DNA from: Lysobacter capsici
Lineage (GTDB): Bacteria > Pseudomonadota > Gammaproteobacteria > Xanthomonadales > Xanthomonadaceae
DNA: 64,000 nt
Assembly: GCF_014779555.2 (NCBI RefSeq)
Contig: NZ_CP094357.1
Span: forward strand, 1,488,001-1,552,000
Reading direction: 5' to 3'
Position 1 is the first letter of the stretch. Each line of letters begins with the position of its first letter. Positions 1 to 9,327 of the stretch are shown piece by piece. Below the pieces are notes generated by a model. That model was not told the origin of the DNA. It was given only the letters and a program-made list of their open reading frames with translations, and did not search any database. The position numbers and the translations under genes are program-made.

Positions 1-1513
1 CCGGCGCCTTGCCGACCAGGGCGATCTCGCCCAGGTACGGACGCGAGCAACCGTTCGGGCAACCGCTGATGCGCAGGTTGATCGAGGCATCGGGGATCGC
101 GTGCTTGGCCAGCAGTTTTTCGACCTCGCCGACGAAATCGGGTAGATAACGTTCGGCTTCGGCCATGGCCAGGCCGCAGGTCGGCAGCGCCACGCAGGCC
201 AGCGCATTGCGCCGCACCGCGCTGGCCCGCACATGCCCGTCCAGGCCGTGTTGCGCGACCAGCGCATCGACCTGCGCGCGCAGCGCCGCCGGCACGCCGG
301 CGATGACCAGGTTCTGATTCGGGGTCATGCGGAATTCGGCGCCGTCGTGTCCGTCGAGCAGTTGCGCGATCTCGCGCAGGCCGCTCAGATGCGTGACCGC
401 TTCGCCCAGGCCGTCGAGCGCGCCGTCGACGATGCGTCCGGCCGGGATACGCAGGGTCAGATGGGCGACACCGCCATGGTCCGCATCGCCGTCGCTGTCG
501 ACCCAGCCGAACCGGTCGCCGTTATGGCGGAAGCCGAACGCGCGCGCCGGAAGGAGAGGGAAACCGGCGCGGCGTTCGACTTCCGCCTTGAACCACTCGA
601 GCCCGCGATCGTCGATGGTGTACTTCAGCCGCGCGCGCTTGCGCACCGCGCGATTGCCGAAATCGCGCTGCGCGGTCACCACCGCCACGCCGATGTCGAT
701 CACCTGATCGGGGGTCACGAAACCGATCACGTCGGCGACCCGCGGATAGGTTTCCGCATCGCCATGGGTCGCGCCCATGCCGCCGCCGATGGTGACGTTG
801 TAGCCCAGCAGTTCGCCGTCTTCGATGATCGCGATATAGCCCAGATCCTGGGCGAACACGTCGACGTCGTTGTACGGCGGAATCGCGAAACCGATCTTGA
901 ATTTGCGCGGCAGGTAGGCGTTGCCGTAGATCGGCTCGTCCTCGCTGCCGCTGCCGTCGACTCTTTCCTCGTCGAGCCAGATCTCGTAATAGGCGCGGGT
1001 GTTCGGCAGCAGATGCTCCGACAAGGCCGCGGCCTGGGCGAACACCTGCGCGTGCGAGGCCGAGACCTGCGGATTGGCGGCGACCGCGACGTTGCGGTTG
1101 ACGTCGCCGCAGGCGGCCAGGGTGTCGATCAGGGCGGCATTGATCGCCTGCATGGTCGACTTGAGTTCGGTCTTGATCACGCCGTGGAACTGGAACGCCT
1201 GGCGGGTGGTGATGCGCAGGCCGCGTTCGGCATAGGTCGTCGCGATCGCGTCGAGCTTGAGCCACTGCCGCGGCGACACCACGCCGCCCGGGGTGCGGGT
1301 GCGGATCATGAAGCTGTAGGCCGGTTCCAGCAGCGCCTGACGGCGTTCTTCGCGGACGTCGCGATCGTCCTGCTGGTAGCTGCCGTGGTACTTGATCAGG
1401 GTCTGATCGTCGTCGTTGAGCGCGCCGGTGACCTGATTGGCCAGGCTCTCCAGCAGCGTGCCGCGCAGGCGCGCGCTGTTGTGCTTGATGTCCTCGACCG
1501 AGTGCGCGCTCAT
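1..1513 (-). CDS. cysI: Sulfite reductase (NADPH) hemoprotein beta subunit, 3' end beyond window
   Basis: This is the siroheme/4Fe-4S subunit that reduces sulfite to sulfide with electrons from CysJ. The visible 504 residues start at an ATG (1513) preceded by GGAG. They end just past the cluster ligands: 'CVALPTC' gives Cys440 and Cys446, and 'CPNGC' gives Cys485 and Cys489, matching the CX5C...CX3C pattern that binds the 4Fe-4S cluster and siroheme. E. coli CysI is about 570 residues, so roughly 65 C-terminal residues lie outside the window. It sits downstream of cysJ on the same strand, separated by 250 bp that contain a small open frame. cysH would be expected next, but this cannot be seen. 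Confidence 0.95.
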   Translation of the reverse strand, partial: MSAHSVEDIKHNSARLRGTLLESLANQVTGALNDDDQTLIKYHGSYQQDDRDVREERRQALLEPAYSFMIRTRTPGGVVSPRQWLKLDAIATTYAERGLRITTRQAFQFHGVIKTELKSTMQAINAALIDTLAACGDVNRNVAVAANPQVSASHAQVFAQAAALSEHLLPNTRAYYEIWLDEERVDGSGSEDEPIYGNAYLPRKFKIGFAIPPYNDVDVFAQDLGYIAIIEDGELLGYNVTIGGGMGATHGDAETYPRVADVIGFVTPDQVIDIGVAVVTAQRDFGNRAVRKRARLKYTIDDRGLEWFKAEVERRAGFPLLPARAFGFRHNGDRFGWVDSDGDADHGGVAHLTLRIPAGRIVDGALDGLGEAVTHLSGLREIAQLLDGHDGAEFRMTPNQNLVIAGVPAALRAQVDALVAQHGLDGHVRASAVRRNALACVALPTCGLAMAEAERYLPDFVGEVEKLLAKHAIPDASINLRISGCPNGCSRPYLGEIALVGKAP

Positions 1514-1764
1514 GCGCGCGCTCCGCGCGGCGACCGACGTAGACCGAACGGATGCAGCCCGAACAGAACGCGGCCCGCCGACGATGCCGCGCTCTTGCCG
1601 GCGCGTGCGGTCGAGGCAGTGTCGTTTCCGCGTTCCATCCGGACTGCCGGGGCAACTGGCGTTCCGTCGCGATCAGTAGACACGAACATGCACACGGCGA
1701 CTTGCGACGCGCGGCCCGATTCGATGAAGTGCCGTTGCGAACGGCGATGGCCTTGCGCGTGCAT
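1510..1764 (-). CDS. Possible small ORF (84 aa) coupled to cysJ and cysI
   Basis: An ATG overlaps the cysJ stop (TGATG at 1766-1762), and the frame ends in an ATGA overlap with the cysI start (1513-1510). It therefore fills the whole gap with translational-coupling junctions at both ends. The 84-residue product begins '[17 protein letters not shown]', is rich in Arg, Ala and Ser, and shows no recognised domain, signal peptide or membrane segment. cysJ and cysI normally lie closer together. The double overlap argues for translation. The composition, typical of chance frames in GC-rich DNA, argues against a conserved protein. Function unknown. Confidence 0.3.
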   Translation of the reverse strand: MHAQGHRRSQRHFIESGRASQVAVCMFVSTDRDGTPVAPAVRMERGNDTASTARAGKSAASSAGRVLFGLHPFGLRRSPRGARA

Positions 1765-3614
1765 CAGTAAACGTCCCGGGCGTAGCGGCCCTGTTGCTGC
1801 AAATCGTTCAGATACTCTTCGGCGGCTTCGGGGCTCTTGCCGCCGTGTTCGGCGATCACCGCCAGCAACGCGGCGTGCACGTCCTTGGCCATGCGGGTGG
1901 CATCGCCGCACACGTACAGATGCGCGCCGCCTTGCAGCCAGTCGTACAGGTCGCGGCTGTGTTCGCGCAGGCGATGCTGGACGTAGATCTTCCGCGCCTG
2001 ATCGCGCGAGAACGCCAGGTCCAGGCGATGCAGCTGGCCGGCTTTCAACGCCGCCTGCCATTCGACTTGATAAAGGAAGTCGCTGCGGAAATGCGGGTTG
2101 CCGAACAGCAGCCAGTTGCGGCCGGCGGCGCCGTCGGCGGCGCGGTCCTGGACGAAACCGCGGAACGGCGCGACGCCGGTGCCCGGGCCGATCATGACGA
2201 TGTCGCGAGTGGAATCGCTCGGCAGACGGAAGCGGTCGTTGTGTTCGATGAACACCGGCAGGCGCTCGCCTTCCTCGGCCACGGCGAGCAGATGCGAAGC
2301 CGCGCCCCAGCGCAGGCCGGCCTGCGTCGCGTACTCCAGGTGAGCGACGGTGAGGTGGGCTTCCTCGCCGACCGCCTTCTGGCTGGAGGCGATCGAATAC
2401 AGGCGCGGGGTCAGCGGGCGCAACGCGGCGACCAGTTCCTCGGCCGACCAATCGCCGTCATAGCGCTGCAGCAGGTCGATGACCTGGGTGCGCGACAGCA
2501 GTTCGGCCAGCTGCGCGTTCTGATCGGGCGCCAGCAGGCGATTGAGTTCCTCGCTGCGCGCATGCGCGGCATGGCTGGCGACGAACGGCCGCGCCAGCTT
2601 GGTCAGTTCGCGCTTCTCGCTGAGCCATTGGCGCAGCGGCAGATGCTGGCCGTTGTGGCCGACATCGGCCTCGCCGTCGAGTTGCAGGGTGTCGAGCACC
2701 GCCTGTACCAGCGCGGGCGGATTGCGCGGCCACAGGCCGAGCGCGTCGCCGGGCTGGTAGTGCAGGCCGGAGCCTTCCAGCGACAGTTCGATATGGCGGA
2801 TGTCCTTGTCGAAGCCGACCGCGCCGGCGGCGCTGGAACCGCGCGCGATCAGGCGGCGGTTGGCGATCAGCTCGGCCGCGAACGGCGCGTCGCGATGGAA
2901 GGCCGGCGCGGCCTGCAGCGGACGCAGCGGCGTGACCGTGGCCAGATGCGCGGTGGTCGGCTTGAGCGCGTCGCGGGCGTGGCCCAGCGCCTGCTGCAGC
3001 CACGGCGTCGACACGGTTTCGAAATCCAGATCGGCTTCGCCGCGCGCGAACAAACGGGTCGCGCCGAGTTCGGCCAGGCGCGCATCGAGCCTGGCGCCGA
3101 TCGCGCAGAACTGCGGATAGCTCGAATCGCCCAGGCCCAGCACGGCGAAGCTCAGACCCTTGAGTTCGGGCGCGCGCTTGCCGGCGATGAACTCGACCAG
3201 GCCGCGCGCGTCGTCCGGCGGATCGCCGTCGCCCTGGGTGCTGATGACGATATAAAGCAGCCGCTCGGTCTTGAGTTCGCGGGTCGGGTAGGCGTCGGCG
3301 CGGACCAGCCGCACCGACAGCCCGGCCGCTTCGGCCTGGCCGGCGAGCTGTTCGGCCAGGCGCTTGGCGTTGCCGGTCTGGCTGCCGTAGACGATGCTCA
3401 GGCGCTCGCCGGTCTTGCTCTCGGCCGCGGGCGCGGCGGCGGCGGGCGCCAGGGCGGCGCCGGAGCGGGCCAGCCCGGCGGCATAGCCCGACAACCACCA
3501 CAGACTGTTGTTGTCGAGGCCGTCGGTCAGGCGGGCGAGCGAATCGAGCCGGTCCGCGGGCAGCGGGCTGGCGAGCAGAGCGGGGGCGGCGAGCGTGGTG
3601 GCGGCGGCGGGCAC
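1764..3614 (-). CDS. cysJ: Sulfite reductase (NADPH) flavoprotein alpha subunit
   Basis: CysJ passes electrons from NADPH through FAD and FMN to the CysI hemoprotein during assimilatory sulfate reduction. The 616-residue product has a flavodoxin domain from about residue 72 ('[18 protein letters not shown]'), a ferredoxin-reductase-like FAD domain with 'RLYSIASSQ', and a C-terminal NADPH domain with '[12 protein letters not shown]', ending in the usual 'RYARDVY'. The length matches the family (about 600). The start is a GTG at 3614 with no obvious Shine-Dalgarno. No in-frame ATG lies near it, and the homologous N-terminal segment ('[19 protein letters not shown]') begins soon after. It is divergent from cysD and upstream of cysI. 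Confidence 0.96.
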   Translation of the reverse strand: MPAAATTLAAPALLASPLPADRLDSLARLTDGLDNNSLWWLSGYAAGLARSGAALAPAAAAPAAESKTGERLSIVYGSQTGNAKRLAEQLAGQAEAAGLSVRLVRADAYPTRELKTERLLYIVISTQGDGDPPDDARGLVEFIAGKRAPELKGLSFAVLGLGDSSYPQFCAIGARLDARLAELGATRLFARGEADLDFETVSTPWLQQALGHARDALKPTTAHLATVTPLRPLQAAPAFHRDAPFAAELIANRRLIARGSSAAGAVGFDKDIRHIELSLEGSGLHYQPGDALGLWPRNPPALVQAVLDTLQLDGEADVGHNGQHLPLRQWLSEKRELTKLARPFVASHAAHARSEELNRLLAPDQNAQLAELLSRTQVIDLLQRYDGDWSAEELVAALRPLTPRLYSIASSQKAVGEEAHLTVAHLEYATQAGLRWGAASHLLAVAEEGERLPVFIEHNDRFRLPSDSTRDIVMIGPGTGVAPFRGFVQDRAADGAAGRNWLLFGNPHFRSDFLYQVEWQAALKAGQLHRLDLAFSRDQARKIYVQHRLREHSRDLYDWLQGGAHLYVCGDATRMAKDVHAALLAVIAEHGGKSPEAAEEYLNDLQQQGRYARDVY

Positions 3615-3916
3615 GGCGGTCGGCGTCTGGCTTGGGAGACTGCAGGCTACGAGCCGGGTGGGCCACTGCGGAAAGGATGCTCGGTTATGCGTTCATGACC
3701 TGCGCTCATTTCTCCCCGAATCCGGGGGGATTTCTAATGGCCCCATCGAACGGCCGGTCCGGATGTGGTTCGATGGACGTCCGCGGGGCCTTCCAGCAAG
3801 GGTCCGCACGGTGCTCCAGCCGCGTTGCAAGGACCGGGTTCACCGCTTCCGACTGGACGCCGCCGCGTCGTCCAGCCTGCCCTGGATACGCGGCCCTGCA
3901 CCGAGTCCGTTGCCCG
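3615..3916. promoter_or_regulatory. Divergent cysJ/cysD control region
   Basis: These 302 bp separate the leftward cysJI genes from the rightward cysDNC genes, so promoters for both must lie here. A short dyad (CCCC-GAATCC-GGGG, about 3715-3728) is visible. In related bacteria cys promoters are activated by the LysR-type regulator CysB, but I could not identify a convincing CysB site by eye, so regulation is inferred from context only. Confidence 0.5.
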
Positions 3917-4897
3917 ATGAGTGCGTCACCCGAACTGAGTCCGCTGTTCGACCCCGCCGCCGATGCGCCGCCGCCGCCCGCGGGGCCGCTGTCGGCGCGG
4001 GCGTTGAGCCACCTCGACCGGCTCGAGGCCGAGAGCATCCACATCCTGCGCGAGGTCGCCGCCGAGTTCGCCAACCCGGTGATGCTGTATTCGGTCGGCA
4101 AGGACAGCTCGGTGCTGCTGCACTTGTTGTTGAAGGCGTTCTACCCGGCGCGACCGCCGATCCCGCTGCTGCACGTCGACACCGGCTGGAAGTTCGGCGA
4201 GATGATCGCGTTCCGCGACCAGCGCGCGCGCGAGACCGGCGTCGACCTGCGCGTCCACATCAACCCCGACGGCCTGGCCCAGGGCATCGGCCCGGTCACT
4301 CACGGCGCGGCGGTGCATACCGACGTGATGAAGACCCAGGGCCTCAAGCAGGCGCTGGACTGGAACAAATTCGACGCCGCGATCGGCGGCGCGCGCCGCG
4401 ACGAGGAAAAGTCGCGGGCCAAGGAACGCATCTTTTCGTTCCGCAACCCGCAGCACCGCTGGGACCCGAAGAACCAGCGGCCGGAACTGTGGAGCCTGTA
4501 CAACACCCGCATCCACAGCGGCGAAAGCGTGCGCGTGTTTCCGATCTCGAACTGGACCGAGCTGGACGTGTGGCTGTACATCTACCGCGAGAAGATCCCG
4601 GTGCCGTCGCTGTACTTCGCCGCCGAACGTCCGGTGGTCGAGCGCGAGGGCAGCTTGATCCTGGTCGACGACGAGCGCCTGCCGCTGCGCGACGGCGAGA
4701 CCCCGCAAACCCGCAAGGTCCGCTTCCGCACCCTGGGCTGCTATCCCTTGACCGGCGCGATCGAATCGCAGGCCGACACGCTGGAGGCGATCATCGCCGA
4801 GATGCTGGTCGCCACCACCTCCGAACGCCAGGGCCGGGTGATCGATCACGATCCGGGTGCTTCGATGGAACGCAAGAAGCAGGAGGGATACTTCTGA
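3917..4897 (+). CDS. cysD: Sulfate adenylyltransferase subunit 2
   Basis: CysD is the catalytic, PP-loop subunit of ATP sulfurylase, which makes adenosine 5'-phosphosulfate from sulfate and ATP together with the GTPase CysN. The 326-residue product carries the PP-loop '[11 protein letters not shown]', the '[11 protein letters not shown]' segment and the conserved C-terminus '[10 protein letters not shown]'. It is slightly longer than E. coli CysD (302 aa) because of a Pro/Ala-rich N-terminus. The ATG at 3917 is preferred because it gives the family length; longer upstream frames lack homology. Its stop overlaps the cysNC start (TGATG), indicating translational coupling. Confidence 0.95.
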   Translation: MSASPELSPLFDPAADAPPPPAGPLSARALSHLDRLEAESIHILREVAAEFANPVMLYSVGKDSSVLLHLLLKAFYPARPPIPLLHVDTGWKFGEMIAFRDQRARETGVDLRVHINPDGLAQGIGPVTHGAAVHTDVMKTQGLKQALDWNKFDAAIGGARRDEEKSRAKERIFSFRNPQHRWDPKNQRPELWSLYNTRIHSGESVRVFPISNWTELDVWLYIYREKIPVPSLYFAAERPVVEREGSLILVDDERLPLRDGETPQTRKVRFRTLGCYPLTGAIESQADTLEAIIAEMLVATTSERQGRVIDHDPGASMERKKQEGYF

Positions 4898-6918
4898 TGG
4901 GCGCGGGAATCGCGAGTGGTGTAGCGGGAGTCGGGAATCGGGAATCGGGAATCGAAACAGCGGAGCGCGACAACGTGGGTCATTCGAAGGGCAATGCAAG
5001 TGCCGTGCTCGCCTTCAGCAAGGCCGATTCCCCATTCCCGATTCCCGATTCCCGGCCATCGGCCGTCGCCAGCTACCTGCAGCAGCATGAACACAAAAGC
5101 CAACTGCGCTTCATCACCTGCGGCAGCGTCGACGACGGCAAGAGCACGCTGATCGGGCGGTTGCTGCACGACACCCAATTGTTGTTCGCCGATCAGCTGG
5201 CCGCGCTCGACGCCGACAGCCGCCGTCACGGCACGCGCAATGGCGAGGTCGATTTCGCTTTGTTGGTCGACGGCCTGGCGGCCGAGCGGGAGCAGGGCAT
5301 CACCATCGACGTGGCCTACCGTTTCTTCGGCACCGAAAAGCGCAAGTTCATCGTCGCCGACTGCCCGGGTCACGAGCAGTACACCCGCAACATGGCGACC
5401 GGCGCATCGACCGCCGACCTCGCGGTGGTGCTGGTCGATGCGCGCAAGGGTCTGCTGACCCAGACTCGCCGGCACAGCTACATCGTGTCGCTGCTCGGCA
5501 TCCGCCATGTGCTGTTGGCGGTCAACAAGATGGATCTGGTCGATTTCGATCAGGCCGTGTTCGAGCGCATCGTCGGCGAATACCGCGAACTCGCCGAAAA
5601 GCTCGGCATCGAGCACGTGCAGGCGATCCCGCTGTCGGCGCTCAACGGCGACAACCTCATCGCCGCGTCGACGGCGACGCCGTGGTATCGCGGGCCGAGC
5701 GTGCTCGAACACCTCGAAACGGTCGATGTCGCGCGCGATGCGTCCGCGCTCGGCCTGCGCTTGCCGGTGCAGTGGGTGAACCGTCCGCATCAGGATTTCC
5801 GCGGCTTCGCCGGCACCATCGCGGCCGGTTCGGTGCGGCCCGGCGACGAGATCGTCGCGCTGCCCTCGGGGCGGCGTTCGCGGGTGCAGCGCATCGTCAG
5901 CGCCGACGGCGATCTGGCCCAGGCGGCCGCGGGTCAGGCGATCACCCTGACCTTGAACGATGAACTCGACATCAGCCGCGGCGACATCATCGCTGGCGCG
6001 GCGCAGCCGCCCGAAGTGGCCGATCAGTTCGCCGCGCACCTGCTGTGGATGGACAGCAAGCCGCTGCTGCCGGGCCGCTTCTACTGGCTGAAGATCGGCG
6101 CGCGCACGGTCAGCGCGAGCATCACCGAGATCAAGCACAAGATCGACGTCAACACACAGGCGCAGCTGGCGGCCAAGCAGCTCGAACTCAACGAAGTCGC
6201 GTACTGCAACCTCGGCCTGGATCAGCCGATCGCATTCGAGGCCTATCGCGACAACCGCGAGCTGGGCAGCTTCATCCTGATCGACCGGCAAACCAACGCC
6301 ACCGTCGCCGCCGGCACCCTCGACTTCGCCTTGCGCCGCGCCGCCAACATCCATTGGCAGGCGGTCGACGTCGACAAGGCCGCGCGTGCGCGCAGCAAGC
6401 AGCAGCGACCGCGTTGCGTGTGGTTCACCGGCCTGTCGGGTTCGGGCAAGTCGACCATCGCCAATCTGGTCGACGCGCAGTTGCATGCGCTGGGCCACCA
6501 CAGCTTCATCCTCGACGGCGACAACGTGCGCCATGGCCTCAACAAGGACCTGGGCTTCACCGACGGCGACCGGGTCGAGAACATCCGCCGTGTCGCCGAA
6601 GTGGCCAAGCTGATGACCGACGCCGGCCTGATCGTGCTGGTGAGCTTCATCTCGCCGTTCCGCGCCGAGCGCCAGCTCGCCCGCGAGCTGTTCGAGGACG
6701 GCGAATTCGTCGAAGTCCACGTCGACACGCCGCTGGCCGAAGCCGAGCGCCGCGACGTCAAGGGCCTGTACGCGAAGGCGCGCGCGGGCAAGATCCCGAA
6801 CTTCACCGGCATCGATTCGCCGTACGAAGCGCCGCAGGCGCCGGAGTTGCGGCTGGCTACGCTGGACGAAGACGCGCAGGCCCTGGCCCAGCGGGTGATC
6901 GATTACCTGCGCGATTGA
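4897..6918 (+). CDS. cysNC: Bifunctional sulfate adenylyltransferase subunit 1 / adenylylsulfate kinase
   Basis: This is a fusion of the GTPase subunit of ATP sulfurylase with APS kinase, which makes PAPS. The 673-residue product has G motifs 'GSVDDGKST' (76-84), 'DCPGHEQY' and 'NKMD', then EF-Tu-like barrels, then from about residue 503 a CysC domain with P-loop 'GLSGSGKST' and active-site segment '[10 protein letters not shown]'. The fusion is common in Xanthomonadaceae. The G1 motif lies about 40 residues further in than in E. coli CysN. Residues about 10-53 are encoded by an inverted-repeat element (4926-5055), and no in-frame ATG or GTG follows it. The start is the ATG overlapping the cysD stop; a GTG at 4975 is an alternative. 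Confidence 0.95.
   Translation: MGAGIASGVAGVGNRESGIETAERDNVGHSKGNASAVLAFSKADSPFPIPDSRPSAVASYLQQHEHKSQLRFITCGSVDDGKSTLIGRLLHDTQLLFADQLAALDADSRRHGTRNGEVDFALLVDGLAAEREQGITIDVAYRFFGTEKRKFIVADCPGHEQYTRNMATGASTADLAVVLVDARKGLLTQTRRHSYIVSLLGIRHVLLAVNKMDLVDFDQAVFERIVGEYRELAEKLGIEHVQAIPLSALNGDNLIAASTATPWYRGPSVLEHLETVDVARDASALGLRLPVQWVNRPHQDFRGFAGTIAAGSVRPGDEIVALPSGRRSRVQRIVSADGDLAQAAAGQAITLTLNDELDISRGDIIAGAAQPPEVADQFAAHLLWMDSKPLLPGRFYWLKIGARTVSASITEIKHKIDVNTQAQLAAKQLELNEVAYCNLGLDQPIAFEAYRDNRELGSFILIDRQTNATVAAGTLDFALRRAANIHWQAVDVDKAARARSKQQRPRCVWFTGLSGSGKSTIANLVDAQLHALGHHSFILDGDNVRHGLNKDLGFTDGDRVENIRRVAEVAKLMTDAGLIVLVSFISPFRAERQLARELFEDGEFVEVHVDTPLAEAERRDVKGLYAKARAGKIPNFTGIDSPYEAPQAPELRLATLDEDAQALAQRVIDYLRD
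4926..5055. repeat. Family A inverted-repeat element inside cysNC
   Basis: The left arm (4926-4954) is tandem GGGAATC units. The right arm (5025-5055) is the inverse, tandem GATTCCC units. Together they can form a long hairpin with a loop of about 70 bp. Related copies lie between genes at 19396-19457, 24165-24272 and 29606-29690. This copy is in frame with cysNC and free of stop codons. Confidence 0.85.
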
Positions 6919-6930
6919 GTCGGCAACCCG

Positions 6931-7152
6931 CATGGCCTACCTGTAGGAGCGGCGCAAGCCGCGACCGCGAACCGCCAACTCGCGGCGCCGTCCTCATTTC
7001 ATCGTATTCGCTCGGGCATTCGCCGCGCGCCGGAAACCTCGGGCCTGGCTGGGTTGTACGCATGGCGTCTTTGCGAATAACTCGCGATCGAGCTTGCGCG
7101 GCAATTGAAGCTGCGCGGTCGCGGCTCGCGCCGCTCCTACAGGTAGGCCATG
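6931..7152. repeat. Family B inverted-repeat pair (39-bp arms)
   Basis: Arms at 6931-6969 and 7114-7152 are inverted copies with one mismatch, built around the core TAGGAGCGGCGCAAGCCGCG. They enclose 144 bp with no gene. The same core occurs as inverted pairs at 43832-43926, 47448-47529, 59210-59296 and 60953-61038. Together with the terminator at 7172-7204 it fills the 336-bp gap between cysNC and the GlsB-like gene. REP-like elements of this kind are common in this family of bacteria. Confidence 0.85.
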
Positions 7153-7171
7153 GTGGTCGCGACAAGGCCGC

Positions 7172-7204
7172 AAAAACAAAAACGCCCCGGCCTGGGCCGG
7201 GGCG
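7172..7204 (-). terminator. Rho-independent terminator for the GlsB-like gene
   Basis: Read leftward, a GC-rich hairpin (7183-7204, CGCCCCGGCC/GGCCGGGGCG) is followed by a T-rich run (7172-7182). It lies about 50 bp past the stop of the 7255-7500 gene. Confidence 0.85.
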
Positions 7205-7254
7205 TCCGCTTATCCGTCGTCCGAACCCGGACGATCCGCGCGCGAGGAAACTGA

Positions 7255-7500
7255 CTAACCCTTCGCCGTCTTGCTGCGGATCATCTCGTACAGGAACAAC
7301 AGCACGATGGCGCAGGCCACCGAGATGATGATCCCCATGAAACCGCCGCCGGCATAGAACAGGCTGCCGATGTAGGCGCCGGCGATGCCGAGCAGGATCG
7401 TGAGGATCCAGCCCATCGGGTCGGCGCCGGGTTTGAAGAAGCGCGCGAGGATGCCGATGACCGCGCCGATGATGATCGTATAGATGATGCCGCCGGGCAT
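7255..7500 (-). CDS. GlsB/YeaQ/YmgE family small membrane protein
   Basis: This 81-residue hydrophobic protein begins 'MPGGIIYTIIIGAVIGILAR' and has three predicted membrane segments with glycine-rich turns, including 'MGWILTILLGIAGAYIGSLF'. That is the pattern of the GlsB/YeaQ/YmgE (transglycosylase-associated) family, whose members are often stress-induced in the inner membrane but have no firmly assigned biochemical role. The ATG at 7500 is chosen because AGGAGG lies 7 bp upstream; an earlier in-frame start lacks such a site. It is a single-gene transcript with its own terminator and is not part of the lipid operon further upstream. Confidence 0.88.
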   Translation of the reverse strand: MPGGIIYTIIIGAVIGILARFFKPGADPMGWILTILLGIAGAYIGSLFYAGGGFMGIIISVACAIVLLFLYEMIRSKTAKG

Positions 7501-7679
7501 GGTGTTGTCCTCCTGAGGGACGGGGTGTTGGTGCGGCTGGATCATGTGAGCGCGGGCGTCGCCGCCGCGTGAGGGCCGGCGGCGGACGCTGGTCCGCGGT
7601 TAAGCCGCGCGCGCCGCCGACGCAGGCGGGGTGCGACGGCGCGTCGGTCCGGAATGTTTCGCGGGCGATACGCCGCTCG

Positions 7680-8219
7680 TCAGGGCGATGCTTTTTCCGG
7701 CCATTGCTGCGGCACTTTGCGCAGCCCCTCGAGCGAATAGCCCAGTTCGCGCAGGCGTTCGAGATGGGCGTCGTAATCGGCCTGAGGGATGCTCGGCGTG
7801 CGGGCCATGATCCACGCATAGTCGCGCTTGCTGCGCCCGACGATGGTCTGCTGATACGCCGGGTCGACATGGACGATCACGTACTCGGCCTTGATCGGCC
7901 AGACGAACTGCATGCCCCAGATCGCGTTGTGGGTATCCGGGCGCACGTAGCCGACCGGGTGCATGGTCTTGACCGGCTCGTCGAAGCCGCCTTTGCGATA
8001 GCGGAAGGTGGTGCGGATGCGGCCGCGTTCGTCGAGCTTGTACGATTCGATCGCGTTGAACGCCTCGCGTTCCGGACGCGAGGGAATATGCGCGATCACG
8101 TACCAGTCGCCCATGAAGCGCGGCAGGTCGACCTGCGCCACCGGCGCGATGGGCCGCGCGTTGCCGGCGCAGCTAAGCAAGGGCAACGCGAGCAGCAGCG
8201 ACAGACGTTTCAGCAGCAT
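7680..8219 (-). CDS. blc: Outer-membrane lipocalin Blc
   Basis: This 179-residue bacterial lipocalin probably binds or carries lipids at the outer membrane. It has a lipoprotein signal with lipobox 'LLSC' (Cys17), the lipocalin motif 'GDWYVIA', and the conserved 'YAWIMARTPSIP' strand near the C-terminus. A ribosome site GGAG lies 7 bp before the ATG. The gene is last in the leftward lipid-modification operon and its first 47 bp overlap the end of the Cfa-like gene. The location suggests it handles the modified fatty acids or phospholipids that the operon makes; that role is inference. Confidence 0.9.
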   Translation of the reverse strand: MLLKRLSLLLALPLLSCAGNARPIAPVAQVDLPRFMGDWYVIAHIPSRPEREAFNAIESYKLDERGRIRTTFRYRKGGFDEPVKTMHPVGYVRPDTHNAIWGMQFVWPIKAEYVIVHVDPAYQQTIVGRSKRDYAWIMARTPSIPQADYDAHLERLRELGYSLEGLRKVPQQWPEKASP

Positions 8220-9327
8220 GGCCGTTCTCCAGCGGATTGCGACGCGAAAACAGATAGTGGGCGACGCCCCATTGCTGGCCGTCGTCGTAGCCGAACATCT
8301 CGGCGCAAGCCATCCAGAACATGCGCCAGCGCTGGAACCACAACGGCGCGGCGGCCTCGCCGTAGGCCGCTTCCAAAGTGTCCATCACCACGTCGCGGTT
8401 GCTGTCCTGGCGCGCCAGCCAGTGATCGGCGGTGCGTTGGTAATGGCGTCCGTCCAGCAACCAGCGCTGTTCCAGCGACAGGTGGCGCTGGAAACACAGC
8501 AAGGTATCGGCCGAGGGCATCAGCCCGCCGGTGAAGAAGTGCCGGCCCATCCAGTCGTCCTGACCGTCGACTTCGAACGGATACATCAGGTCTCGGTGGC
8601 AGAACACATGCACGAATAGCTTGCCGTCCGGACGCAGCCAGCCGGCGATACGGCCCAGCAAGGTGTCGTAGTTGCGCATGTGCTCGAACATCTCGACCGA
8701 AACGCAGCGATCGAAGCGCATCGGATCGAGGTTCAGGCGATTGACGTCCTCGGTCAGCACCAGCACGTTGCGCAGGCCGCGCTGGGCGCATTGGGCCTGG
8801 ATGTGCTCGCGCTGCGGCCGCGAGTTGGACACCGCCACGATCTGCGCATTGGGATAGCGCTCGGCCATCCACAAGGTCAGCGAGCCCCAGCCGCAGCCCA
8901 GTTCGAGAATGTATTGGCCGTCGGCCAGTTCGGCGCGCTGCGCGTACAGCGCGAGCATCGCCTCTTCGGCCTGGTCCAGGGTTTCGTCGCCGCGCGGGTA
9001 GTAGCAGCACGAATACTTGAGCCGCGCGCCGAGGCAATCGAGGAAGAACTGCGCGGGCAATTCGTAATGCTGACGGTTGGCCGCGTCGGTGTGGATCGCG
9101 ACCGGGCTTTCGCGCAGTTCCTCGATGCGCTGGCGATGACGCTCGTACTGCGCCTGCACGCCGCCGGCGCGTTCTTCGCGCAGCCGCTGCGCGCACAGGC
9201 GGCGGATGCCCAGGCGCACGATCGCGTCCGGCAGCGAGCCGCGTTCGGCCAGGCCGAGCAGGCCGGGCGCGGCGGATTCGGGCGGCTTCGAGCGGCTCGG
9301 ATCGGAGTGGTCCACGGCGGTGTTCAT
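8173..9327 (-). CDS. Cfa-like SAM-dependent methyltransferase (second copy)
   Basis: This 384-residue methyltransferase of the cyclopropane-fatty-acid synthase superfamily has SAM motif 'LELGCGWGSL' (141-150), 'KYSCCYY' with Cys107 at the position of the E. coli Cfa active-site cysteine, and 'EMFEHM'. The segment 'FFTGGLMPS' resembles the plant coclaurine N-methyltransferase branch rather than true Cfa. It lacks the Cfa N-terminal lipid-binding domain seen in its neighbour at 10669-11952. The ATG at 9327 overlaps the DUF1295 stop (ATGA), and its 3' end overlaps blc by 47 bp. The substrate is unknown; an unsaturated acyl chain is likely from context. Confidence 0.9.
   Translation of the reverse strand: MNTAVDHSDPSRSKPPESAAPGLLGLAERGSLPDAIVRLGIRRLCAQRLREERAGGVQAQYERHRQRIEELRESPVAIHTDAANRQHYELPAQFFLDCLGARLKYSCCYYPRGDETLDQAEEAMLALYAQRAELADGQYILELGCGWGSLTLWMAERYPNAQIVAVSNSRPQREHIQAQCAQRGLRNVLVLTEDVNRLNLDPMRFDRCVSVEMFEHMRNYDTLLGRIAGWLRPDGKLFVHVFCHRDLMYPFEVDGQDDWMGRHFFTGGLMPSADTLLCFQRHLSLEQRWLLDGRHYQRTADHWLARQDSNRDVVMDTLEAAYGEAAAPLWFQRWRMFWMACAEMFGYDDGQQWGVAHYLFSRRNPLENGHAAETSVAAARVALA

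Noticed and set aside
233-2197. Long open frames antisense to real genes (also 4846-6933 minus and 26271-28142 plus)
   Set aside because: They are antisense shadows typical of DNA this rich in GC; the opposite strand encodes well-conserved proteins (CysI/CysJ, CysNC, TonB receptor).
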